Source: Canna indica
Lineage: Eukaryota; Streptophyta; Magnoliopsida; Zingiberales; Cannaceae
Direction: 5' to 3'
Assembly (NCBI GenBank): GCA_034359265.1
Contig: CP136890.1
Location: 38,972,501 to 39,036,500, forward strand
Length of the DNA: 64,000 nt
Part shown: one piece after another, positions 1 through 9,947 of the stretch
How positions within the stretch are numbered: the stretch's first letter is position 1
Layout of the letters: every line of letters begins with the position of its first letter
Notes under the pieces: generated by a model
What the model was told of the DNA's origin: nothing
Database searches by the model: none
What the model saw: the letters and a program-made list of their open reading frames with translations, nothing else
Made by a program: the position numbers and the translations under genes

Positions 1-282
1 CATTCATTTTTATAGAAAACACCTTTCCTATCTTATTCGTAAACGAGATCCGTGATCGAGTGGCAGCATGTCTATGCTAGTAGACATATAGTGCCGCATG
101 CGAGCTCTATCCCATAAAGCTCGTTACGAGGTTAGCCTATTGTGTGTGACCCATCGGGCCCCGCACTAAGCCAGTAGTGAGTTGTGCTACCTAGGATTTG
201 CACAAAATTAGGTAGTTTTCCTACTAGATACCTTGGTACCCTTATATCTCCTAGATAGCCTACTGCTAAGGATTTGAACTTC
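1..282. other. Unassigned sequence at window start
   Basis: No open frame, LTR terminus or tandem repeat was recognised. It lies immediately 5' of a LINE remnant and may be part of an older element cut off by the window edge. Confidence 0.4.
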
Positions 283-690
283 ATAATTGATAAAGTGCAT
301 GGTAAGCTTAGTAATTAGAACAAGGCCGCTTTATCCTAGAATGACAAAGTTACTCTTATTAATTCTGATCTGAATTTTGTGCCTTTGCATGCACTTGTTG
401 TTTCTTGGTTTCCTAAAAAGCTGATTTCAAAATTAATATCCATCATTAAGAATTTTTTGTTGAGTTCTAATAAGGATAAAAGAGGTTTGCATTTTTTAGC
501 TTGGGAACATGTTACTACACCAAAGGCTTATGGTGGCCTTGGTATTAGGGACTTGTGTACTATGCAATTTTCTTTGTATGCTAAAAGGGGTTTTCAGTTG
601 CTTAATGATAATGATTCTTTGTGGTGTGATGTGGTTAAGGCTAAGTATGGGTCATTTAGCATACTTGAGTACTCTAACCATGAGATTTAA
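283..690 (+). pseudogene. LINE (non-LTR) reverse transcriptase remnant
   Basis: One frame reads through the end of a plant L1-like reverse transcriptase. The early part (about 289-378) matches the usual KVTLINS segment but contains two stop codons. From 379 the frame is open for 103 codons and carries the typical downstream block: a tryptophan-rich stretch, then YGGLGIRDL, an AKRGFQLL segment, and LWCDVVKAKYG. In intact plant LINEs this segment follows the catalytic domain. The endonuclease, the catalytic YADD region and the 3' tail are absent. The fragment ends where a Gypsy LTR fragment begins (about 688). It is a dead truncated insertion. The family call rests on this motif order and is fairly secure; the lineage is not resolved. 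Confidence 0.75.
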
Positions 691-1673
691 CTTCTACAGT
701 TCACCATCTCCCTCCCCCTTGTTCGGCCGAGCCTCCTAGGGTAGGAATAAAAGGGAGGGACCAACCCCAACCCTAATACCTTGTCTCCGACCTATCCTAA
801 TCAACACGTTGATCAAGTCACCCCCCCTTTGCTCGGCCAAACCAAGATCATGAAGTTTTATTTTGCTTGGCTAAGCCTATTAGGCCTTAGGGGAAATGAA
901 TTTCAATCATCACGTTCAAACAACAAACTACGAACACACTCAACATGGATTTAAGATCGTCCGAAGGGTTCTACATCCATCAAGGGAATTGGGAAATTTT
1001 TTGGCATGACCTCTCCCCTTTTTCCTTGATTCGGTAGCCCCTAAAAGTCGAGAATCCGACAAGAAAACTACGAGATCCGACGACTAACAACTCAAAACAG
1101 TGATAGAAAAACCAAGATGCCAAGATCGATGGAAACTCACGAGAAAATGATACATAGCAGTCATAGGGGTTCGGCTACCCGCCTCCCCCAATCCACCGAA
1201 ATCAACCACTCACCTTTGCTTGAGGAAGAAGAAGAATCGAACGCTAACGATCTCGACTCTTCTGATGACGACTCGATCTCCGTCATCGACCAAGATCTCT
1301 CCTCCCTCTTTTCCCCTTCTCCCTTGCTCGGGCTTTGTGCGGCTCCTAGATGAGCCGCACGACTCAATGATGAGGGATTTTATTCCCTCATCTACAATGA
1401 CTTAATTTCTCCCTTACACGACTTAACCTTGGCTTGACTCAGTCTGTGTCCGACTTGGGTTCCGACTCTATCCGCAACACGAGTCGATCTTAACTCAATT
1501 AAAACATCAATGCATAAAGGAAATGGTCATTTAACCAAATTTAAACTTCATACTTCATTAGTCGAGTCATACCTTCTACTCGAGACAATTTCGAGGCTCA
1601 ACTCGACTAACCCCGGGTCCGGCGCGCTGCACAAAAATAGATTTTTATATTAGAAAATTTTTCGAGTCTTACA
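688..1673 (-). mobile_element. Gypsy LTR fragment, same family as 56219-58746
   Basis: This matches the right part of the solo LTR at 56219-58746 throughout. Shared landmarks are the CT-rich leader with TTGCTCGGGCT, the hairpin GTGCGGCTC/GAGCCGCAC (1337-1360), the ATGATGAGGGATTxTATTCCC promoter block, and the terminus ending GTCTTACA. Read on the minus strand, the element starts at 1673 with TGTAAGAC. The minus-strand 3' half of the LTR is missing. The right end abuts a Copia LTR fragment without a recognisable target duplication. Confidence 0.65.
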
Positions 1674-2610
1674 CAAGTAGAAAAACCAGCCCAACCAAAC
1701 TGTCCTGCTCAGGTTTGATCGACCGAACGTTGCCCAAAAGTGGCAGATTACCTTTGGTTGCTTGGCGGTCGATCGACGATCGATCGGGCGTCGCCAACGA
1801 TCAGAAATTTGCCCGTTGACGAGCCATTTCATTTGGGGGTTTATAAATACTCACCTCAAACTCTCTTCCAAGCCTTCAATGATGCTTCTAAGCCTCAAAG
1901 AGCCACTCCTTGCATCTCTACAAGAATTCTTGAGCCATCTTTCCAAAGAACCCTACCTTTGAGCCTAGAAACATTGAGATCGACTTTGAGCTTATCTTGA
2001 TTCATCTTCAAGTCATCAAGAGGAGCTAGGACATCTTGTTTGAGAGCTAAGTTTATATTGTTTATTATTTGCTCTCATTATTGTTGTATTTTGGTGTTTA
2101 TTTCATTATATTTGAATTGTTGTAAACCTAGAGTGCTAGGTTGATTGAGTTGGTGATTGTCTTGGTGTTAAGGCTTAAATCCATCATTGTAAACTTAGTT
2201 TGCTAGGATTAGTTGAGTTAACCTTAGGTTGAGGTGGGAGAGTGCTCTCGGTAGGAAGACGGGATACTTCCGGGTGTGGAAGTGCCTTCGATTTGAGAGC
2301 GAAGATTTTTCAGTGTAAAATCCTCATTGTCAAGAAACTAATTAATCTAGTTAAACTAGTTTGAAAATCCTAAGCGGGGTGCTTAGGTAGTGGAGTAGAC
2401 ATTAGAGTCGAACCACTATAAATCATTGTGTTAGCATTGATATTTTATTTGTGTTTATTGCTTCATATTTATCATTCATCGCTTCTGCATTTAGTCATTC
2501 AATTGTGAATTACCTAAGTAATCTAAGAAACGTTTAAAAATAAATTTAGACAAATAAATTTAGTGAACATATTATTCATCCCCCTATAATGTGTGGCCAT
2601 TTCATCCACA
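1674..2610 (+). mobile_element. Copia (Maximus/SIRE-like) LTR fragment
   Basis: The right end carries the family terminus: a block reading TATTCATCCCCCTAT, then GTGTGGCCATTTCATCCACA, ending in CA at 2610. Upstream are a TATA box (TATAAATAC, about 1842), GGTCGATCG-type palindromes just 5' of it (1712-1800), and the phrase GGAGTAGACATTAGAG followed by GAACCACTATAAATCAT, seen in all Copia LTRs of this window. The 5' end (TGTTGGC...) is missing, and no primer-binding site follows. It is probably a truncated solo LTR. The nearest relative in the window is the reversed copy at 19414-20788. Confidence 0.7.
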
Positions 2611-2887
2611 CTTATCAAGAATCAACAGAGGAATTCATCACTCATTAAAATCGAAAGGAATATCCTATGTATTATACCAGTTAACGACTTAATAAGTCTT
2701 TAGCCAAGTCATATCATCGAATCATAAATCTAGGAATATAATACATAGTTTATTATTTTTGATTTGTGATTTATCGATGTTCATAATTTGATCAAGACAT
2801 TAATAATAGAAGAATTTTATCATACGACAACCATAAATAAAAAAGTTCATCAGTCATTTACCTTCACTAAGTCTTGATGGCATGTTG
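2611..2887. other. AT-rich host sequence at target site of element D
   Basis: No gene or repeat was recognised. The last five bases (2883-2887, TGTTG) are the target-site duplication of Gypsy element D and recur at 8313-8317. Confidence 0.5.
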
Positions 2888-3148
2888 TGTTACGGATGCA
2901 CGTAACATGGCACCCATCCATGAAGGCGGGGCAACAACGGAGGAGCTGACGCGTGTACGTGGTGCGAGATTAAATGACGAGAATAAAACAACGGCGGACG
3001 GAGGGACACGTAGACGCAGGAAGCCACGATACTTAGAAGATTATGCGATGTAGTAACTAAGCGTATTAGGGATTATAAATGTAATAGAATGAGAAATAAA
3101 GAAGGCTATCAGACAGTTGATTAAACCCAGATCCCCTTTACCTCCTCT

Positions 3149-3194
<46 letters not shown>

Positions 3195-3332
3195 CTCTCT
3201 ACGTCTCTCTCTTCTTGCTCTTGCTCCGCGTTCCTCTTCGAACTCAAGCTTGAGACGACGACTGCGCAGCGAGACGGACGACGCGCCGTTGATGGCTGGT
3301 CGATCCGGAACTGTCAGGTAAAGTACCTGACA
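2888..3332 (+). repeat. 5' LTR of element D
   Basis: It is near-identical to 7873-8312. It carries the last 166 bp of the pol frame (to the stop at 3053), a (CT)n microsatellite (about 3155-3192) and a terminal 9+3+9 palindrome (3312-3332). The differences from the 3' LTR seen by eye are transitions. Confidence 0.95.
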
Positions 3333-3351
3333 TTGGTGCTTTCATTGAGAG
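3333..3351 (+). promoter_or_regulatory. Primer-binding site region of element D
   Basis: The sequence TTGGTGCTTTCATTGAGAG directly follows the LTR terminus CA, where minus-strand DNA synthesis is primed. It does not match the initiator tRNA-Met site (TGGTATCAGAGC) used by the other elements here. The priming tRNA is not identified. Confidence 0.6.
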
Positions 3352-3447
3352 TATTGCCATTATATTTTTTTCGAATTCGCGGATCGATCGATTGTTGAGA
3401 ACAATATGGAAACGTGATCTCAAACCATCGCCGAATCGGTCAAGATC

Positions 3448-4620
3448 TTGCAAGAAGCCAATCTGAGACATGAACAGATACTGGGGGCAATCCAGACCAA
3501 CTTAGAAAACCAACAGCAGACGATGGATGCTCAACAAAAGCTGCTGCAGACGGTTTCTTCGCAGATCACCATCTTGAATAACCAGATGGTCCAGATGACT
3601 AAGATCAAGTGCGAGGCCACTGGATCAGGTAGTCCTGTAAACTCAGCTCCGATGCGATGGAAATCATCACCCCGTGGGGAGGCGGTAGATGAGGATGAGT
3701 TTCCCTTCCCACCGAAGCCACCACAAGTTGAGTTACCCATTTTTAATGGCTCGGATGCAGAAGACTGGATAGCCTCCGCCGAAGATTTTTTTGAGTTTTA
3801 CTCGACGGAGGATCAGCATCGAGTAACAATGGCTTCGTTCCGCATGGAAGGCTTGGCGAAGAAATGGTTCAGATGGATGCAACGTCGGAAACAGTTATCG
3901 GGATGGAATCATCTCGTGGAGGCGATTCGTCGCCGTTTCGAGCCGACCGATTTAGAACCCCCAGAAGGGCAATTAACCAAGCTGATGCAGTCCTCCACTG
4001 TAGAAGAATACGAAGGCCGCTTTGAGGATCTGGCTCTGCGCACGAGCCAATTGCCAGAATCCTTCCTGATTAATTGCTTTGTATCCGGTCTGCGAGCGAA
4101 TGTAAAGACAGAAGTGCAGACGCAGCTGCCTACAACCATGCATGACGCGGTGACATTGACCAAAAGATATGAAGCTAAAATCAATGCGAGTAGGCGTAAT
4201 TCTGTACCATACGTAATGAACAAAGGTCCGCCATTGCTGCCGACACCCACCCGAGGAGTCAGCTTAGCAACAGCAGTGTCCACTAATAATCGAGCATCAT
4301 GGGCGGCGGCGCCAATACTGCGGCCCGCAAATAACGCCGTCACTGTGGCATCGAAGGCTAGTCCGAGAAGAATAACATCGGTCGAAGCACAAAAACGGAA
4401 GGAGCAGGGTCTGTGCTTCTATTGCGATGAAAAATACACTTGGGGGCATAAGTGCCGATCGCCTCAGCTGTTTATGTTAGATGACGAGACAGCGGCGGGT
4501 GGTGAAGAAGGGGATAATGAGCTGGCACCGGAGATTCCTGATACAGAGGTGACTGAGTCTACATTGATATCTTACAATGCCATGTCGGGGTGCTTTTCTC
4601 CGATGACTCTGCGCTTCTAG
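3448..4620 (+). pseudogene. gag of Gypsy element D
   Basis: This 390-codon frame encodes the capsid/nucleocapsid protein that packages the element's RNA. A coiled-coil-like glutamine-rich N-terminus (about residues 1-50) is followed by the retrotransposon Gag core (about 95-250: WIASAEDFFEFY, MEGLAKKWFRWM, EEYEGRFEDL, FVSGLR). Near residue 325 is the short cysteine/histidine motif CFYCDEKYTWGHKC, a variant knuckle usual in this group rather than CX2CX4HX4C. An in-frame TAG at 4618 separates it from protease. Because the frame continues unchanged to 5061, gag and protease were probably one polyprotein and the TAG is a nonsense mutation. The true initiator may lie slightly upstream of the Met at 3448. 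Confidence 0.85.
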
Positions 4621-5061
4621 GGATCCATTCGAGGAAGGATTGTGCAAGTGCTACTCGATGGGGGAAGCACACACAATTTTATTCAGACTCGAGTAGCTAA
4701 ACACCTTGGCATGCTGATTGAGCCCACGCCAGCCTTTGGAGTGATGGTTGGCAACGGCGACAGAATTCAGAATGAAGGAGTTATTCGCAACTTAGAAATT
4801 AGCATACAGGGAAGCTCCGTAACTACTGATTTCTACATTTTGCCGATTAAGGGATCCGAGGTGGTGCTAGGGGTGGTCTGGATGGTCACTCTCGGACCGG
4901 TGGTAATGGACTTTGCCAATCACGTGTTCGAATTCAAACTGGGAGGCCAGGAACACTCATGGAAAGGATTGAGCAGTCGACAGCCTGAGCAGGTTAATTG
5001 CCAATCTCTACGGAGGATGTGTGGTAACCAGTCCATAGCTGAATCAGCTAGAATTGGTTAG
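4621..5061 (+). pseudogene. Aspartic protease of Gypsy element D
   Basis: This continues in the same frame as gag after the TAG at 4618. The retropepsin active site is visible as LLDGGSTHNFI (about 4648-4681), where LLDSGST or LLDGGST is usual, and the second conserved segment VVLGVVW lies about 4861-4881. In intact elements the domain cleaves the Gag-Pol polyprotein. The frame ends at 5061 and reading must move to the next frame at about 5054-5061 to continue into reverse transcriptase, so a small frameshifting indel separates the two here. Confidence 0.82.
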
Positions 5062-8038
5062 TACAGAGGAAGAGATGCCATGCATAAACAGTAAACTCCA
5101 GCAGGTGGTGGGGAAATTTCCCGAGGTGTTCCAAGAGATGTGGGGGCTACCACCAAGCCGACGAACTGATCACTGTATTCCTCTTCAGGTGAACCACCCT
5201 CCAGTGAACGTAAAGCCTTATCGGTATCCGTATTTTCAAAAGGAGGAATTAGAGTGGCAGGTTCAACAAATGCTCGCTAAAGGATTGATTCGAGCAAGTA
5301 ACAGTTCATTCTCATCGCCCGTTCTGCTGGTTAAAAAAAAAGATGGGACGTGGCGATTTTGCGTAGACTATCGCGCCCTTAATGCAGCCACCATTAAGGA
5401 CCGGTTCCCTATACCTACCGCCGATGAACTGTTCGATGAATTGGGTGGAGCTGCGGTCTTCTCAAAACTCGACCTGCTTGCCGGATATCACCAGATCCGG
5501 GTCAATAAAGATGACATCCACAAAACTGCCTTCCGGACGCATGAGGGGCACTACGAATTTTTGGTGATGCCTTTCGGCCTCACCAACGCGCCCTCCACCT
5601 TCCAAGCGACGATGAATAGCATTTTCAAACCTTACTTACGTAAGTTTTTACTGGGTTTTTTTTATGATATCCTGATATATAGCAGGACCATGGAAGATCA
5701 TAAGGATCACCTTCGGAGGGTACTGCAAGTCCTCAAGGATCAACAACTAGTGGCCAAACGATCTAAATGCTCCTTCGGAAGTAGTTCTATCGAATACCTG
5801 GGCCACATCATCTCAGCAGGAAGCTTGCATGTTGATCCCAGAAAGATAGCAGCCATCAAAGCATGGCCTCCACCTCGAAACCTGAAGGAATTGAGAGGAT
5901 TCTTGGGTCTCGCTGGCTATTATAGGCGCTTCATCAAAAATTTCGCTCAATTAGCAACACCCCTCACTGACTTAATGAGAAAAGGAGCCTTTGCTTGGAC
6001 TGACACCACAACGAATGCTCTGGAGCAACTCAAAGACGTGTTGAGCAGTGCCCCAGTGCTAACATTGCCGGACTTTAACAAAACATTCACAGTGGAGACG
6101 GATGCTTCAGGGTATGGGATTGGAGCAGTCCTCAGCCATGATAAGAAACCCATATCATATTTTAGTCAGAAGTTGTCCCTCCGCATGCAAGCGGCACCCA
6201 CATATCAGAGGGAAATGTTTGCGATCAGCCAAGCCGTAAAAAAATGGCGGCAATATCTGTTGGGAAGGAAATTTATAATCATCACCGACCAATGCTCCCT
6301 GAGAGATCTTACCACCCAGATCATACAAACGCCGGAGCAGCAAAAATGGTTAGTTAAACTCATGGGGTATAACTTCGAAATTCAATACCGCTCGGGAAAG
6401 TTAAATGGAGCCGCCGACGCTTTGTCGAGAGAACCTTCATATTCTTCTCTAGCTGTGTCGCAGCCGATTTTTGGAATATTGGAAGAAATCAGAAGGTTGA
6501 ACAGGGAAAATGAGGAGATGAAAGTTTTACAACAGCAGGCTAAGGAATCGCCTGATGAAGAATATGAAATCAGAGATGGAATTCTTTTGTTTCGGAATCG
6601 AATTGTGATACCAAATGACCGAACACTCAAGTTTATATTGGTTAGAGAATTTCATAGCTCGTCCATAGGGGGGCATGCTGGGGTGAGCCGAACACATCAT
6701 CGACTGGCTTCGAATTTCTACTGGAAATCCATGCGTCGCGATGTCAGGGACTTCGTCAACCACTGCCAAGTTTGCCAACGTTTAAAGGTTGAACAGATGT
6801 CCCCAGCTGGGTTGCTTCAGCCATTACCCATACCCAACGAGGTATTTGAAGATGTGTCGATGGATTTCATCACCAACCTGCCTGCTTCCAATGGAAAGAC
6901 AGATATTATGGTGGTGGTTGATCGCCTTACAAAATACGGCCACTTCATACCCTTACCTCGACATTATTCGACAGAGAAAGTAGCTGAAGTTTTTGTCAAA
7001 GGGGTGGTGAGATTGCACGGGCTGCCTCGATCAATAGTCAGTGATCGAGATAGCCATTTTGTGAGTGAGCTCTGGCGTGAGTTGTCTCGGTTGCAGGGAA
7101 CGGAACTCAGCTTCAGCTCTTCGTACCACCCGCAGATTGACGGGCAAACGAAAGCACTTAACCGGTGTTTGGAGATGTACCTCCGCAGCTTCGTGTATGA
7201 AGAACCGGCTCGGTGGGAAAACTTCCTGGCATGGGCAGAATACTGGTACAACACTTCCTACCAGTCTTCTGCAGGAATGACGCCGTTTTAGGCGTTATAC
7301 GGAAGAGAACCTCCATGCTTGATCCAATATGCAGGAGGATCGAGTACCAATTCAATGGTAGATAGAGCATTGATGAAACTGGACGAGATACTAAAATTAC
7401 TCAAAGCAAATCAGTCAAGAGCGCAACAACGCATGAAGGCGCATGCTGACAGGAAACGGAGGAATGTGGAGTTCGGAGTGGGCGATTGGGTGTTTGTGAA
7501 ACTACAGCCTTATCGCCAGCTCTCGATTCGGCTTGTAAGGCAACAGAAACTGGGAGCTCGTTTCTTTGGGCCCTTTAAAATCATTCAGAAGATCGGGAAG
7601 GTGGCATACAAATTGGAATTGCCGCCGGCCGCTAAGCTGCACCCGGTATTCCACGTTTCGGTGTTGAAGCTCTGTAGGGGAAATCCCAGCTTACAAATAA
7701 CCCCCTTGCCATTGCTGGAGGTCGCACCGGAGGTTGTGCCGGGAACGGGTCACTCAGAAGCTATATCAGCCAGCGTGGAGCCGAGCCTTGAAGGAACTGC
7801 TCCGATGAGAGGGACACAGGCTGAGGGTAAACAGAACCTCGTGGACGAGGTTCTATTTGGGGAAGGGAGTAATGTTACGGATGCACGTAATATGGCACCC
7901 ATCCATGAAGACGGGGCAACAACGGAGGAGCTAACGCGTGTACGTGGTGCGAGATTAAATGACGAGAATAAAACAACGGCGGACGGAGGGACACGTAGAC
8001 GCAGGAAGCCACGATACTTAGAAGATTATGCGATGTAG
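5054..8038 (+). pseudogene. pol (RT, RNase H, integrase) of Gypsy element D
   Basis: Domains in order: reverse transcriptase (about 5250-5850), RNase H (about 6060-6430, [16 protein letters not shown]), integrase zinc finger (about 6650-6780), integrase core (about 6850-7270), and a C-terminal tail with HPVFHVSVLK. Three lesions are visible. The catalytic FFDD motif reads FFYD because codon 5663-5665 is TAT. The third acidic residue of the integrase triad, normally in GQTE, reads GQTK (7151-7153). A TAG at 7289 replaces the expected Glu of TPFEALYG. After that stop the same frame runs open to 8038, crossing into the 3' LTR at 7873. A purine tract (about 7857-7870) inside this frame is the likely plus-strand primer. 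The product could not be active. Confidence 0.88.
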
Positions 8039-8126
8039 TAACTAAGCGTATTAGGGACTATAAATGTAATAGAATGAGAAATAAAGAAGACTATCAGACA
8101 GTTGATTAAACCCAGATCCCCTTTAC

Positions 8127-8176
<50 letters not shown>

Positions 8177-8312
8177 CTCTACGTCTCTCTCTTCTTGCTC
8201 TTGCTCCGCGTTCCTCTTCAAACTCAAGCTTGAGACGACGACTGCGCAGCGAGACGGACGACGCGCCGTTGATGGCTGGTCGATCCGGAACTGTCAGGTA
8301 AAGTACCTGACA
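7873..8312 (+). repeat. 3' LTR of element D
   Basis: This is the near-identical partner of 2888-3332. It ends in the palindrome TGTCAGGTA-AAG-TACCTGACA (8292-8312) and is followed by the target duplication TGTTG. Its first 166 bp are also the C-terminal coding part of pol. Confidence 0.95.
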
Positions 8313-8317
8313 TGTTG

Positions 8318-9094
8318 CTAAGCCTTGCCCAGTATATAATAGTGTTAGATTAATGCAAAATAATTTCAAAAGTATCCTATCAAAGTATTTGATCATACAT
8401 ATTAAATCCACATTGAATTTAGGTTATACCGAAACGTGAGGGTTGCACACATTAGGTGAAATAACTTTCATTTTGGGGGAATTCAATTTTTTTATGCAAG
8501 ATTTAAATTAGATTAGAAATTAAAGTTTATCTAATCCGAATAATAAATTCAAATTCAAATTCAAATTATTACAGTGGACAAAACTACTCCTCCCGGCCCC
8601 TCGCTCTCATAATATTTAAAAAAACCTTCCAAACATATCATAAATGCTTTTGAAATCAATGTATGCTTTAGTTGAAGGAAAAATCGTGGGAGATTTTGAT
8701 AACTTAATAATAAAACTAGGATATATAAGATTATGATCGAAGAATACGTTGTGATATTATCATCGCCTTCGTTCGGAGAATGGCACGTGCCATAAAGGTA
8801 ACCGGAAATACCTTTTTTTCAGGAAGGTAAAAGAGAAAAAAGCGTGAGCGCAGTGAGAGTACATGCGGGCCCACACAAAACAATATAATAAGCCATTGAT
8901 TACCGCAATTATTGCTCTAAAAAGCCAACATAGCTTAAAATCCCCGCTTCCCACCTTCTTCCCTCTCCCGTAACTACTCGGAATAAAACCAAAACCCAAA
9001 TTATCAACAAGCCCATCCTCAAAAATCTCCTTTTCAAACGAAGCAAAGCAACGACAAGGAGAAAAGAGAAGGGCGGTGGCGGATCTCGCCGGTC
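8318..9094 (+). promoter_or_regulatory. Upstream region of the LEA-2 gene
   Basis: About 780 bp lie between the Gypsy insertion and the start codon at 9095. It contains a short AAATTC-type repeat (about 8545-8575), a 12-bp palindrome with a G-box core (8781-8792), and a TATA-like TATAATA at 8884-8890, about 205 bp before the ATG. The last 100 bp are C-rich and probably leader. The transcription start is not determined. Confidence 0.45.
8781..8792. promoter_or_regulatory. G-box palindrome upstream of LEA-2 gene
   Basis: TGGCACGTGCCA is a perfect 12-bp palindrome whose centre CACGTG is the G-box bound by plant bZIP and bHLH factors. It lies about 300 bp upstream of the ATG. Whether it is bound is unknown. 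Confidence 0.45.
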
Positions 9095-9947
9095 ATGACG
9101 ACCCCAAATAATCCCGCCAACGGAGATCACCACCGCCAGCAGCCGCCCTACCCGACGCCGGACGCCCCCCGACGACAGCGCCATTACATTGGCCCGACCA
9201 TCTCGGGCTCCTCGTCCGCTTCCTTCAAGGGCTGCTGCTGCTGCATATTCCTCCTCCTCACCTTCATCGCCCTCCTCGCCGTCGCAGTCGCCCTCGTCGT
9301 CGTCCTCGTCCTCAAGCCCAAGAAGCCCCAGTTCGACCTCCAGCAGGTGGCCGTGCAGTACCTCCTCGTCTCCCCCACTGCTTCCCCCGCCGCCGCCGCT
9401 TCCGCTTTCGGGGCCGCCGTCGTGGGAGGAGGGGCCTCCCCGCCGGACGCCGCGGCGTACCTGTCGCTCAACATCACACTTCTGTTCCTGGCGGACAACC
9501 CCAACAAGGTCGGGATCCGCTACGAGGCGGCGAAGCTTGACGTGATGTACCGCGGCGTGCCGCTGGGGGTCGCAACGGTGCCGGGGTTCGAGCAGCCAGC
9601 CCACAGTCGACGCCTGGTCCAGACCCGAGTCGTGGTCGACCGCTTCAACGTGCTCCAGGCCAACGCCGTCGACCTCGTCCGCGACGCGGCCCTCAACGAC
9701 CGCGTCGACCTCCGTCTTACCGGCGACGTGGCCGCCAAGATCCTCGTCCTCGGCATTTCCACCCCTAGGGTTCAGGTGACTCCCCCGTTGTTTTCAGAAA
9801 TACCACATAATTCATCCAAAAAAATATCCTAAAAGAATTATCGTTTAATTTAATGAATAGGCGTCAGTGGATTGCGCGATCGTGATCAGCCCCAGGAAGC
9901 AATCGCTCACCTACAAGCAGTGCGGAGTCGACGGATTAAATTTCTAA
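9095..9947 (+). CDS. LEA-2 / NHL-type membrane protein gene (two exons)
   Basis: Exon 1 is 9095-9775 (227 codons), a phase-0 GT/AG intron occupies 9776-9860, and exon 2 is 9861-9947 (28 codons plus TAA), giving 255 residues. The protein has a polar proline-rich cytosolic N-terminus (1-45), a Cys cluster at 47-50 leading into one transmembrane helix (about 47-73), then an extracytosolic LEA_2 (NDR1/HIN1-like) beta-sandwich domain that includes the family NPN motif (ADNPNKVGIRY, about 133-143). Exon 2 supplies the conserved tail VDCAIVISPRKQSLTYKQCG, which shows that the splice is needed: the unspliced frame reads nonsense after residue 227. Relatives are plasma-membrane proteins linked to stress or defence; the exact role is unknown. 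Exon 1 is very GC-rich, as in many monocot genes. This is the only gene here that looks functional. Confidence 0.92.

Larger units (their letters stand above)
2888..8312 (+). mobile_element. Full-length Ty3/Gypsy retrotransposon D
   Basis: A complete 5.4 kb element bounded by LTRs of 445 and 440 bp (TGTTACGG...CTGACA) and by a perfect five-base target duplication TGTTG (2883-2887, 8313-8317). The internal order is gag, protease, reverse transcriptase, RNase H, integrase, as in Ty3/Gypsy; short LTRs plus the gag cysteine motif CFYC...GHKC suggest a chromovirus near the Reina group, an inference. I count about eight point differences between the LTRs plus a change in a (CT)n tract, so the insertion is fairly recent. 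The coding part has two in-frame stops, one frameshift and substitutions at two expected catalytic positions, so the copy is dead. It lies 783 bp upstream of the LEA-2 start codon. Confidence 0.93.

Noticed and set aside
3041..3398. Frames over the (CT)n tract
   Set aside because: The translation is a Ser-Leu or Arg-Glu dipeptide run from a microsatellite in the LTR.
5054..8038. Endogenous pararetrovirus or other integrated virus
   Set aside because: LTRs, target duplication, and the protease-RT-RNase H-integrase order are those of a Ty3/Gypsy retrotransposon; there is no movement or coat protein gene.
9184..9604. Long antisense and overlapping open frames in the LEA-2 exon
   Set aside because: They are low-complexity by-products of very GC-rich coding sequence; only the sense frame at 9095 has domain similarity and a consistent splice to exon 2.
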